Source: Opitutia bacterium
GTDB taxonomy: Bacteria; Verrucomicrobiota; Verrucomicrobiia; Opitutales; UBA953
Direction: 5' to 3'
Length of the DNA: 22,275 bases
Assembly: GCA_947460445.1 (NCBI GenBank)
Contig: CANHHS010000008.1
Coordinates: forward strand, 1 to 22,275
Below are positions 7,139-14,872 of this stretch, one piece after another. The notes under the pieces were generated by a model. It had not been told where the DNA came from. It was given only the letters and a program-made list of their open reading frames with translations, and ran no database searches. Position numbers and translations under genes: made by a program. The first letter of the stretch is position 1. Each line of letters opens with the position of its first letter.

Positions 7139-8221
7139 TTAGCGAGCGCCAGCGGGGCGCACTAAACTAACCACATCTCCATCTTCTAATCCCTGCGTAA
7201 TCTGAGACCACGTTGAATCGCCCAAGCCAACCTTCACGAGGCGACGTTCCCATTCCTTACCTTTACGGACATAAACGACGCGATCGGCATCTTCGATAAA
7301 GATGGCTGAGACTGGCACGGCGATACAGCCCTCTGCTCTGTCCAAGCGAATGCTTGCATTGGCACTAATCCCTGGGCGGACGCCAAAACCTGACTCAAAT
7401 GATATCTGACAAGGGAAGACACGTACTTCTTTATTAACCCCATCACTCGTGCCAAAGGGCGCGATAAAGGCGACTTTTCCAGGCCGATGCAAACTAGGCA
7501 ATGAGTCAAATGTGAGGTCTGCTTCGCGCCCTGTAACCACGCGCGCAGCGTCAAACTCATTGAGGTTTACGTCGACACGCAAAGGGTCTGTGTCGGAAAC
7601 TTTCATCAACAAGGTTCCGCTATTAATCGACTGAGCACCGACCACGACTTGTCCCTCAAGAATGCCGACATCCGTAACAATCCCCGCATGCGGAGCGCGA
7701 ATAGTTGTCTTCCGTAGATTTTCGGCCGCTTTGTCTAAGCGAGCTTGAATAACTTCAAACTGAACCTTGCTGACTTCGTGTGCCGTGACGGCGTCTTCTA
7801 ATTCTTTAATGGAAACAAACTCTTTGGCACGCAAGGCCTCCGCCCGAGATCGGTCGCGAGCGAGTTTTTCTACGTTCAGCTTCTGCAACTGAAGATTCCG
7901 AGCGGCTTCATCATAATCAGCTTTCACTAAAGTTGGATCGAGCTCGACCAGGAGCTCATCTTTTTTGACAGATTGGCCAATTGCCACTGCTAAGCGCAAA
8001 ACCTTGCCACTCGCTTCTGCTTTAATCTCGCTGGTAACAACAGGTCGCACGAAACCTGAAACTGTGACAACCGATTCAATGTCGCGCTTAACTGCTTTCG
8101 CAATTAAACGTAATGCAGGGTCATTGAGTGCTGCCGTCCCGCGAACATCTTTAGGCCATAGCCACCAAGCGAGCCCAGCAACGGCGCAAACCAGTGGAAG
8201 AATGTAACGGAGGCGGGTCAT
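7139..8221 (-). CDS. MacA-like periplasmic adaptor (membrane fusion protein)
   Basis: The 360-residue product is anchored by an N-terminal helix (residues 6-22). The biotinyl-lipoyl-like domain is split (about 63-97 and 172-195, including TTIRAPHAGIVTDVG) by a coiled-coil hairpin (98-171). A beta-barrel (about 210-300) and a membrane-proximal domain (IAVPVSAIFIEDADRVVYVR) follow. This is the HlyD/RND adaptor layout, closest in style to MacA partners of MacB. It bridges the permease and the TolC-like channel across the periplasm. Its ATG overlaps the TolC-like stop as ATGA and the ATPase gene follows 4 bases after its end, indicating translational coupling. Confidence 0.93.
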   Translation of the reverse strand: MTRLRYILPLVCAVAGLAWWLWPKDVRGTAALNDPALRLIAKAVKRDIESVVTVSGFVRPVVTSEIKAEASGKVLRLAVAIGQSVKKDELLVELDPTLVKADYDEAARNLQLQKLNVEKLARDRSRAEALRAKEFVSIKELEDAVTAHEVSKVQFEVIQARLDKAAENLRKTTIRAPHAGIVTDVGILEGQVVVGAQSINSGTLLMKVSDTDPLRVDVNLNEFDAARVVTGREADLTFDSLPSLHRPGKVAFIAPFGTSDGVNKEVRVFPCQISFESGFGVRPGISANASIRLDRAEGCIAVPVSAIFIEDADRVVYVRKGKEWERRLVKVGLGDSTWSQITQGLEDGDVVSLVRPAGAR

Positions 8222-9759
8222 GGATTTTTTAAAGGAGGAAGGGTGTCATCGACGCCAACACCTGAGCCGCTGCGTGATTCAGCATCATCCCAAGTAAAGC
8301 CGTGACGCGAAAGCAATGTACCGTCGAGCCGGGCTACGCGCGCAGAAGCAACCCGTGCATCTAAAAGTGCACTAACCCAAGATACTTTAGCCGCATCCAG
8401 TGATGCTTGGGCTTGAAGAATTTTAGGAATATCAGAAACGCCGGCCGAGTAACGGGTGCGCTCGCCTTCGTACACTTGCTGTTGTAACTCAAGAGCCGCT
8501 GCGGCGGCTTCGCGCCGCGCACGGGCAGCCTCGAGATCTCGCCAGCTCGCTCGGGCGGTAAAGGTTAAGGCCTGCCGAATGTCGGCCAGACGCAAATCGG
8601 CTTTGCGCCGGTTGCGCTCAGCTAAACGAACGCGAGCTTCCGTATCACGAAAACCTAGAGGAAAGGAAAGTGTTAGGGTCGCAGCGCCCGTCCAACTATG
8701 ATCATTCGGGAGGGCATTCAGGGCTGAGTTAAGGCTTCCAAATCGATTAGCCTCTCCGTTTGCGCTACCCGTAACTGCTAAGTCGAGTTGCGGATTATCA
8801 TTCATGCGCGCGGCCTCGAGGTCGATCTGCGCTGACTCAACAGTGCTCTGCTGAACCTGCGCATCGAGGTCGAAGGCAAGGACTTGCCCTAACCAACCGC
8901 GATAATCATCAATGCCAGAAACTTGCTCCGGAGGCAAAGTTTGCACGACAACCTCGGCGGGAGCATCTGCAGTGCCATCGAGCCCTAAAAGGCTACGCAG
9001 CCGAGTGTCGGCTGCATCGGCTTGTTGCTTCGCATTTAAAATACTGACGCGCTGGTTGGCGACATCGGCCTCGGCTTGAAGCTGCTCTTGAATTGTCGCA
9101 GCACCTAACCTCCGGCGCTCAACGACTTCCGCTAAAAGTGATTCGGCAGAGCGCAGACTTGATTCACGCAAGGCGACGAGTGAGCGGTAAGCAGCGAGTG
9201 TCCAGTATGCGGTTTCTGTGTCACGAATGAGATCAAGCGTGGTTGCTCTAAACTGTAAACGCGAGCGACCCGCACCCAGGCGCGCATTCACAACGGGAGC
9301 AAGGTTGACGGTTTGCCATGCGCCCCTGAGCAGCGGTTGCGTAAATGTTAGCGAAGTTCCAAGGGCGATTTTTTCGTCACCATCAATCGCATTACTATCA
9401 TACCATGAGCGGCCACTTGAACCACTGAGCGTGAGTGAGCCACCTGATGAGAAAGGTTTTGTGATCCCGAGCTCGGCGTCAAACGTGTCGGTCGCAGGCG
9501 TCCCTAAATTCATTTCGGTCAGGGTGCGTGCTGAGCCCAAACGATTACGCAGGCTAAGCCGCCAATCGAACCCAGCGTCAGCTAACTCAATCGCTTCCGT
9601 CGCTTGAGCTGCATCTAAACGTGATGCGGCTAATCCGAGGTTGTGCGACAGTGACCGGTGAATGGCATCCTTTAGGGATAGAGGGCTGGAGGGCGTAGGC
9701 ACAGTTGCGCCTAAAGCAATCATGCTTGAAAAAAGGTAGATGGCCAAAGGGCGCTTCAT
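8218..9759 (-). CDS. TolC-like outer-membrane efflux protein
   Basis: This 513-residue outer-membrane factor starts with a signal peptide (MKRPLAIYLFSSMIALGATV) and SLKDAIHRSLSHNLGL, the typical opening of TolC-family proteins. It has two repeats of long Ala/Gln/Arg-rich coiled-coil helices (about 165-255 and 380-475) separated by beta-barrel strands (for example ELGITKPFSSGGSLTLSG and WTGAATLTLSFPLGF). The hallmark GVSDIPKILQAQASLDAAK lies near residue 450. It is the first gene of the operon; an inverted repeat lies just upstream. A GAGGT sequence about 15 bases before the ATG is slightly far for a ribosome site. The C-terminal tail after about 490 is low-complexity. Confidence 0.93.
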   Translation of the reverse strand: MKRPLAIYLFSSMIALGATVPTPSSPLSLKDAIHRSLSHNLGLAASRLDAAQATEAIELADAGFDWRLSLRNRLGSARTLTEMNLGTPATDTFDAELGITKPFSSGGSLTLSGSSGRSWYDSNAIDGDEKIALGTSLTFTQPLLRGAWQTVNLAPVVNARLGAGRSRLQFRATTLDLIRDTETAYWTLAAYRSLVALRESSLRSAESLLAEVVERRRLGAATIQEQLQAEADVANQRVSILNAKQQADAADTRLRSLLGLDGTADAPAEVVVQTLPPEQVSGIDDYRGWLGQVLAFDLDAQVQQSTVESAQIDLEAARMNDNPQLDLAVTGSANGEANRFGSLNSALNALPNDHSWTGAATLTLSFPLGFRDTEARVRLAERNRRKADLRLADIRQALTFTARASWRDLEAARARREAAAAALELQQQVYEGERTRYSAGVSDIPKILQAQASLDAAKVSWVSALLDARVASARVARLDGTLLSRHGFTWDDAESRSGSGVGVDDTLPPLKNP

Positions 9760-9783
9760 TCAATGGATACTGACCTCAACAGG

Positions 9784-9799
9784 GGTGGAGGGTTCCACC
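9784..9799. repeat. Inverted repeat upstream of the TolC-like efflux operon
   Basis: GGTGGA (9784-9789) and TCCACC (9794-9799) are perfect reverse complements around a 4-base loop. The element lies between the FKBP terminator and the operon start, 24 bases upstream of the TolC-like ATG. No T-run follows on the operon strand, so it is not an ordinary terminator. It could be an operator or a leader hairpin; no regulator gene is adjacent. Confidence 0.4.
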
Positions 9800-9809
9800 T
9801 TAAAAGCAA

Positions 9810-9837
9810 GCGGCGTCCACGAAAACGAGGACGCCGC
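9810..9837 (-). terminator. Intrinsic terminator after the FKBP gene
   Basis: The 9-base stem GCGGCGTCC (9810-9818) pairs perfectly with GGACGCCGC (9829-9837) around a 10-base loop. On the minus strand it is followed by TTGCTTTT. It lies 18 bases past the FKBP stop and separates the carB-FKBP unit from the efflux operon. A five-T run on the plus side (9842-9846) could make it work in both directions, but no plus gene ends here. Confidence 0.85.
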
Positions 9838-9855
9838 ACAGTTTTTAAGCTCGAG

Positions 9856-10590
9856 TTACTTTACGTCAACGAGCTCGACTTCAAATTCGAGCACGGAGCC
9901 GGCAGGAATGACGTCTTGCTCCTGGTCGCCATAGGCAAGGTTGGCCGGAATCCAGAGATGGATAACGCCGCCTTTCGCAATCAACTGAAGGCCTTCTGTC
10001 CAACCTGGAATGACTTCATTCAACGTAAAAGTCACTGGCTCGTCTTTGCGACTCTTAGTGGAGTCGAACACCTTTCCGTTACAAAGTTGACCAGTATAGC
10101 GGCACGTAACTTGGCTCGTCGCAACAGGCTTGGCTCCTGAACCAGCTTTATCAATGCGGTAACGCAATCCTGAGGCTGTGCGGGTAATTGATTTATCTGC
10201 GTCGATCTTCGTAAGGAAGGCGATATTTTCAGCCTTCACGCGCGAAGACTTTGAAACAACTCGAGCGTTTAATAATTCAGCGAAGCGCGGTTGCAGCGTT
10301 TCATCTGCGTCAGGCTCCATAGAACCAGCGAGCATCGCGGTGCGCAGGCCTGAAAGAAAAGCGTCAACTTCTGCCTCCGACATTTCGTACTGGGTGCGGA
10401 ATCCAGGAAGAGGAGATCCACGACCGAGCTGGAAACCCGCTTGGATAAAACCGCGTCGCTGCTCATCAGCCGTCAAAGGCTTAGCAGGCACGACAGGTGC
10501 ATTTTCTGCTGCTTTCGCCGCAGGTGCTGGATCAGCAGCGTGAAGAGCCACCACAGCAAAGGCAAAGGCGGCGAGGATGGGAGTGCGCAT
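9856..10590 (-). CDS. Periplasmic FKBP-type peptidyl-prolyl isomerase (FkpA/Mip-like)
   Basis: The 244-residue product has a signal peptide (MRTPILAAFAFAVVALHA), an Ala/Pro-rich linker, a helical N-terminal dimerisation region (about 40-130: ADEQRRGFIQAGFQLG, MSEAEVDAFLSGLRTAM) and a C-terminal FKBP domain (about 140-244). Active-site residues are present: Tyr165 in CRYTGQL, FDST at 175-178, VIPGWTEGLQL (193-203, Trp197), IPANLAYGD (214-222) and FEVELVDVK at the end. This is the FkpA/Mip architecture of dimeric periplasmic foldases. It starts 21 bases after carB and is closed by a terminator, so it is probably read through from carB, an unusual pairing with no obvious functional link. Confidence 0.93.
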   Translation of the reverse strand: MRTPILAAFAFAVVALHAADPAPAAKAAENAPVVPAKPLTADEQRRGFIQAGFQLGRGSPLPGFRTQYEMSEAEVDAFLSGLRTAMLAGSMEPDADETLQPRFAELLNARVVSKSSRVKAENIAFLTKIDADKSITRTASGLRYRIDKAGSGAKPVATSQVTCRYTGQLCNGKVFDSTKSRKDEPVTFTLNEVIPGWTEGLQLIAKGGVIHLWIPANLAYGDQEQDVIPAGSVLEFEVELVDVK

Positions 10591-10611
10591 GGGAGTTGGA
10601 GATTAAAGGTT

Positions 10612-13600
10612 TTAGCGTGCGCGAGGAAGCGTCTTTAGTCGCTCCTGCAAAGAAAGTACTGTGACGGGCTTGGTCTTTAATGAACGGATGGCTTGGGCAG
10701 CCGCTTTAGCCGCATTCAACGTCGAGGCCATGAAGACCCCGCGCAGGACGGCTTCGGCACGCATTAAATTCTCATCCTGACGAGGCAACATGCCTGCTGC
10801 AGTGTTCACAATCATCTGGAGCTTACCGTTCTTCAAAAGATCGAGTACATTGGGGCGAGCCCCATCGGAAATCTTTCCGAGGCGCACCACGGGAATATTT
10901 GCAGCGACAAGCGCGTCGGCTGTGCCACTCGTCGAATGAAGACTGAAGCCAAGGGCGGCAAGCTCTCGGGCAACTTCGACCGCACCCGCTTTATCACGAT
11001 CCTTAACCGAAAGGAAAACATTGCCGGCAGTCGGGAGTGGAGGCTGGGCAGCCATTTGTGCTTTAGCGTAAGCCAAACCAAGGTCTTCGTCGGTGCCCAT
11101 GACCTCACCGGTGGAGCGCATCTCTGGCGAGAGTACCACCGCGGCACCACGGAAACGATTGAAGGGGAAAACCGATTCTTTAACCGACCAGAAAGCGGGG
11201 CGAATTTCTTGCGTAAACCCAAGGTCACGAAGCTTGTGTCCCACCATGCACTTGGCAGCGAGCTTTGCGAGCGGCACGCCAATCGCTTTGGAAACGAATG
11301 GAACGGTGCGCGAAGCACGTGGATTAACTTCGAGCATGTAAACTTGCCCATCTTTAATCGCAAATTGGATATTCATTAATCCAACAACGCCGAGGCGCTT
11401 GGCGAGGGCGTGGGTAATTCGGCGCACTTCAGCTAGAATAGTTTCGGGCAAACTGTGCGGAGGAAGCACCATCCCTGCATCGCCCGAGTGCACGCCTGCA
11501 TGCTCAACGTGCTCGAGCATGCCGCCAACCACAGTGATTTCACCATCTGAAATAGCGTCTACATCTAACTCGATGGCGTCTTCTAAGAACTTATCGAGCA
11601 ACACGGGCTTGCCTGGAGCGACGTCGAAGGCCTCGCGCACAACTGCGCGCATCTCCTCCATGCCATAAACAATGAACATACCGCGGCCGCCTAGAACGAA
11701 GGAGGGGCGCAGTAAAATCGGGAAGCCAATTTCTTCGGCAGCCTTGTAAGCCTCTTCTGGCGAAAGGGCTGTACGATTAACAGGCTGAAGTACTTTGAGC
11801 TCATCGAGGATTTCTTTAAAGAGCTGGCGGTCTTCGGCTAGAGCAATGCTGCGCGGAGATGTTCCCACGACTTTAACACCGTTGGCTTCAAGGTCGGCCG
11901 CCAAGTTAAGCGGGGTCTGTCCACCGAACTGAACAATTGCGCCCTCGCACTTCTCCGCCCGGTAAACCTCGAGCACATCTTCAAGTGTGAGCGGCTCGAA
12001 ATAAAGACGATCGGAAGTATCGTAGTCGGTGGAAACCGTTTCAGGATTCGAATTTACCATGACGGATTCATAACCGATTTCACGCAAAGCGTAAGAGGCA
12101 TGGACGCAGCAGTAATCGAATTCGATGCCTTGCCCGATACGATTAGGCCCTCCACCTAAAATCATCACGCGCGGTTTCGTCGAAGGGCGAACCTCCGTCT
12201 CATCGCCATACGAAGAGTAATAATAAGGTGTTGAGGCTTCAAACTCGGCTGCACAGGTGTCGACAAGACGGAAGGCTGTTGGCAATCCCGCTGCGAGACG
12301 GAGCGTGTGCACTTGCTGGCCAGTTATGCTAACTGCGTAACCAATTTGGCGATCGGCAAAGCCTGCTTCCTTTGCTTCGCGCAATAACTCAGGGGTAAGA
12401 CCCTTTGGTCCGGCTGCACGCAAACGAAGTTCGATGTTATAGATGTCGCGAAGTTGGCGGATAAACCAGGGGTCAATTTTAGAGGCCGCATGCACTTCGG
12501 CATCCGTAAATCCTGCCATAAAGGCATGGCGAAGGTGGAAGACGCGTTCCGGATTCGGGCGCGTTAAGCTCGCACGAAGCCCTTCGCGATCCAAAGTCGG
12601 CTCGCCGCCAAACTTTCCTCCGCAACCAAAACCCCAGGCGCCAACTTCCAACGAACGTAATGCCTTCTGGAAAGATTCTTTAAAGGTGCGACCGATGGCC
12701 ATCGCTTCGCCTACAGACTTCATTGCAGAAGTGAGTGTGGTGTCGGCGCCGACAAACTTTTCGAAAGTAAAGCGAGGGATCTTCGTGACGACGTAATCGA
12801 TGGTCGGCTCGAAGCAGGCCGGGGTGGACTGCGTAATATCGTTACGCAATTCATCAAGACTGTAGCCCACGGCGAGTTTCGCTGCGATTTTAGCAATCGG
12901 GAATCCTGTGGCCTTGGAAGCAAGTGCTGATGAACGCGACACGCGCGGATTCATTTCGATCACAATCATGCGACCGTTGGCAGGGTTCACTGAAAACTGG
13001 ATATTGGAACCGCCCGTCTCGACGCCAATTGCACGGATAACTGCAAAGGAGGCATCGCGCATGAGCTGGTACTCTTTATCAGTCAAGGTAAGCGCGGGAG
13101 CGACTGTGATGGAGTCGCCCGTGTGCACGCCCATCGGGTCGAAGTTCTCAATCGAGCAAATGATGACGCATTGGTCCTTATGGTCACGCATCACCTCCAT
13201 CTCGTATTCCTTCCAGCCTAACAAACATTCTTCGACGAGAATTTCGTGGACCGGTGAAGCATCCAAGCCCGCCTGTGCCATCTGTTCAAATTCTTCGCGA
13301 TTATAGGCAATACCGCCGCCCGTACCGCCAAGGGTAAAGGACGGACGAATGATAACAGGGAATTCAAGCCCGATGCTGACTAAACAAGCTTTGGCTGCTT
13401 CGAGGTCTTTGACGACTTTGGAGCGCGGCACATCCAAGCCGATATCGAGCATGATTTGTTTAAACTTCTCACGATCTTCGCCGCGTTCAATTGCGTCTTC
13501 CTTAGCACCGATGAGTTCAACGCCGTATTTTTCTAAGATACCTAACTTGGAAAGTCGCAGTGAAAGATTTAGCGCAGTCTGACCGCCCAACGTTGGCAGA

Positions 13601-13857
13601 AGAGCGTCAGGCTTTTCTCGGGCAATAATTTTTTCTAAAGCCTCAGGGGTGAGCGGTTCGATGTACGTCACATCGGCCGTCTCTGGATCCGTCATAATTG
13701 TCGCAGGGTTTGAATTCACGAGCACCACGCGGTAGCCTTCTTCGCGAAGAGCCTTACACGCTTGCGTGCCAGAATAATCAAACTCGCAGGCTTGGCCGAT
13801 AATGATCGGGCCAGAGCCAATGATGAGGATAGTGCGGATATCGGTCCTCTTAGGCAT
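10612..13857 (-). CDS. carB: Carbamoyl-phosphate synthase large subunit
   Basis: CarB makes carbamoyl phosphate from bicarbonate, ammonia (from glutamine via CarA) and two ATP, feeding pyrimidine and arginine synthesis. At 1081 residues it is the normal length. Both ATP-grasp halves are present: the first opens with IIGSGPIIIGQACEFDYSGT (about 12-31), the second with ILGGGPNRIGQGIEFDY (about 565). The oligomerisation domain lies between them and a C-terminal allosteric MGS-like domain follows from about 935 (FLSVKDRDKAGAVEVAREL, LVAANIPVVRLGKI, IVNTAAGMLPRQDE). The start MPKRTDIRTILIIGSGP matches the family. No Shine-Dalgarno is evident. It diverges from folB across 119 bases. carA is not in the window. 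Confidence 0.98.
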   Translation of the reverse strand: MPKRTDIRTILIIGSGPIIIGQACEFDYSGTQACKALREEGYRVVLVNSNPATIMTDPETADVTYIEPLTPEALEKIIAREKPDALLPTLGGQTALNLSLRLSKLGILEKYGVELIGAKEDAIERGEDREKFKQIMLDIGLDVPRSKVVKDLEAAKACLVSIGLEFPVIIRPSFTLGGTGGGIAYNREEFEQMAQAGLDASPVHEILVEECLLGWKEYEMEVMRDHKDQCVIICSIENFDPMGVHTGDSITVAPALTLTDKEYQLMRDASFAVIRAIGVETGGSNIQFSVNPANGRMIVIEMNPRVSRSSALASKATGFPIAKIAAKLAVGYSLDELRNDITQSTPACFEPTIDYVVTKIPRFTFEKFVGADTTLTSAMKSVGEAMAIGRTFKESFQKALRSLEVGAWGFGCGGKFGGEPTLDREGLRASLTRPNPERVFHLRHAFMAGFTDAEVHAASKIDPWFIRQLRDIYNIELRLRAAGPKGLTPELLREAKEAGFADRQIGYAVSITGQQVHTLRLAAGLPTAFRLVDTCAAEFEASTPYYYSSYGDETEVRPSTKPRVMILGGGPNRIGQGIEFDYCCVHASYALREIGYESVMVNSNPETVSTDYDTSDRLYFEPLTLEDVLEVYRAEKCEGAIVQFGGQTPLNLAADLEANGVKVVGTSPRSIALAEDRQLFKEILDELKVLQPVNRTALSPEEAYKAAEEIGFPILLRPSFVLGGRGMFIVYGMEEMRAVVREAFDVAPGKPVLLDKFLEDAIELDVDAISDGEITVVGGMLEHVEHAGVHSGDAGMVLPPHSLPETILAEVRRITHALAKRLGVVGLMNIQFAIKDGQVYMLEVNPRASRTVPFVSKAIGVPLAKLAAKCMVGHKLRDLGFTQEIRPAFWSVKESVFPFNRFRGAAVVLSPEMRSTGEVMGTDEDLGLAYAKAQMAAQPPLPTAGNVFLSVKDRDKAGAVEVARELAALGFSLHSTSGTADALVAANIPVVRLGKISDGARPNVLDLLKNGKLQMIVNTAAGMLPRQDENLMRAEAVLRGVFMASTLNAAKAAAQAIRSLKTKPVTVLSLQERLKTLPRAR

Positions 13858-13976
13858 AGTGATTCGGGCAACTGTCAGAGGTGAGACAAGTAAGGGTCAA
13901 GAAGGGACTACCCACAGACTGACGATTGTCGCCGAACCCGCTTGCGAAGAAGGCCTAGTCCAACAACAAACAAGCC

Positions 13977-14339
13977 GTGGATATCATCCGGATCAGTGGA
14001 ATTCGCTCCTATGGGCACCATGGCGCCCTGCCCGAGGAAACCCGCCTTGGCCAAAGGTTTACCGTGTCCCTTGAGCTTGAAGTCGACACCCGGCCGGCCG
14101 CAGCCTCGGACGACCTAAAGCTTACCGTTGATTACGCCTCCGCCATCCGGACCGTCGAAGAACAGCTCAAAGGGAAGCCCGTCTACTTAATCGAAACCCT
14201 CGCCCAACAGATCGCGGCGCGGATTCTGGGCACCTTTTTGATGGTTAAAGCCGTCACCGTTGAGGTCCATAAGCCTTTCGCCCCGGTAGCTGCTGACTTT
14301 GATGGAATATCTGTGCGCATACGGCGCGAGCGTGCGTGA
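13977..14339 (+). CDS. folB: Dihydroneopterin aldolase FolB
   Basis: FolB cleaves dihydroneopterin to 6-hydroxymethyl-dihydropterin and glycolaldehyde in folate synthesis. The 120-residue product starts at GTG 13977 (VDIIRISGIR). Motifs are present: YGHHGALPEETRLGQRF (12-28, with the catalytic-region Glu21), LTVDYASAIRTV (49-60), LIETLAQQIA (71-80) and VHKPFAP (97-103, conserved Lys99). It is divergent from carB and overlaps folK by GTGA, so the two consecutive folate enzymes are translationally coupled. No Shine-Dalgarno sequence precedes the GTG. Confidence 0.94.
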   Translation: MDIIRISGIRSYGHHGALPEETRLGQRFTVSLELEVDTRPAAASDDLKLTVDYASAIRTVEEQLKGKPVYLIETLAQQIAARILGTFLMVKAVTVEVHKPFAPVAADFDGISVRIRRERA

Positions 14340-14872
14340 ACCCAGCCACGGCACAGGTCATCCTAGCCCTCGGCGGTAACCTCGGCGACCGACCCTCCAC
14401 CTTAGACCAAGCACTCTCTTATATAAGGAAGCTGCCGGGGACAGAGTTGCTCGCCATTTCCGATACCTACGAAACCACCGCGGTAAGCCTGATTCATCAG
14501 CCTGATTACCTGAATCTTTGCCTAGCGGTTCAGACAACGCTTTCCCCGCAAAAACTTTTGGCCGCGTGCTTGGCCATCGAAAGTAACCTTGGACGAATCC
14601 GTAACGAGCGGAACGGTCCGAGAACCTGCGATATCGATCTGCTTTTTTTTGGTAAGCAAACGTTGCACGAATCTGCCTTAACCTTACCCCATCCGCGCTG
14701 GGCCTCACGCGGATTTGTGGTCTTCCCCTTGAGGAGTCTTCTCCAGCGCCAACCACTCGCCAATTGCCCTGAGTGGGATTGGCTACGAACGGAGGCCTCC
14801 CAGATAACGCTCTCGGCTGACGGCCTCCGGCTATGGACCGGACCAACACCCTGGATGAATCAGAAGACTTAG
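14336..14872 (+). CDS. folK: 2-amino-4-hydroxy-6-hydroxymethyldihydropteridine pyrophosphokinase FolK
   Basis: FolK transfers pyrophosphate from ATP to the pterin made by FolB. The 178-residue product starts at a GTG overlapping the folB stop. Family motifs are intact: LALGGNLGDRP (10-20), PDYLNLCLAV (56-65), RNERNGPRTCDIDLLFF (89-105, with both metal-binding aspartates 99 and 101) and LPHPR (117-121). The DIDLLFF codons contain a run of eight T, but the motif reads correctly, so I see no frameshift. Its last 40 bases overlap the start of the comEC-like gene. Confidence 0.95.
   Translation: MNPATAQVILALGGNLGDRPSTLDQALSYIRKLPGTELLAISDTYETTAVSLIHQPDYLNLCLAVQTTLSPQKLLAACLAIESNLGRIRNERNGPRTCDIDLLFFGKQTLHESALTLPHPRWASRGFVVFPLRSLLQRQPLANCPEWDWLRTEASQITLSADGLRLWTGPTPWMNQKT

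Noticed and set aside
10833..11363. Minus-strand open frame of 176 codons within carB in another frame
   Set aside because: The carB frame carries the conserved allosteric and ATP-grasp sequence throughout this interval.
13905..13961. GGACTA/TAGTCC inverted repeat in the carB-folB gap
   Set aside because: The arms are only six bases and 45 bases apart, so chance is likely; no promoter boxes could be matched with confidence in this gap.
14642..14650. Eight-T run in folK as a frameshift or slippage site
   Set aside because: The codons read DIDLLFF, a conserved FolK motif, and the frame continues normally to LPHPR, so it is intact coding sequence.
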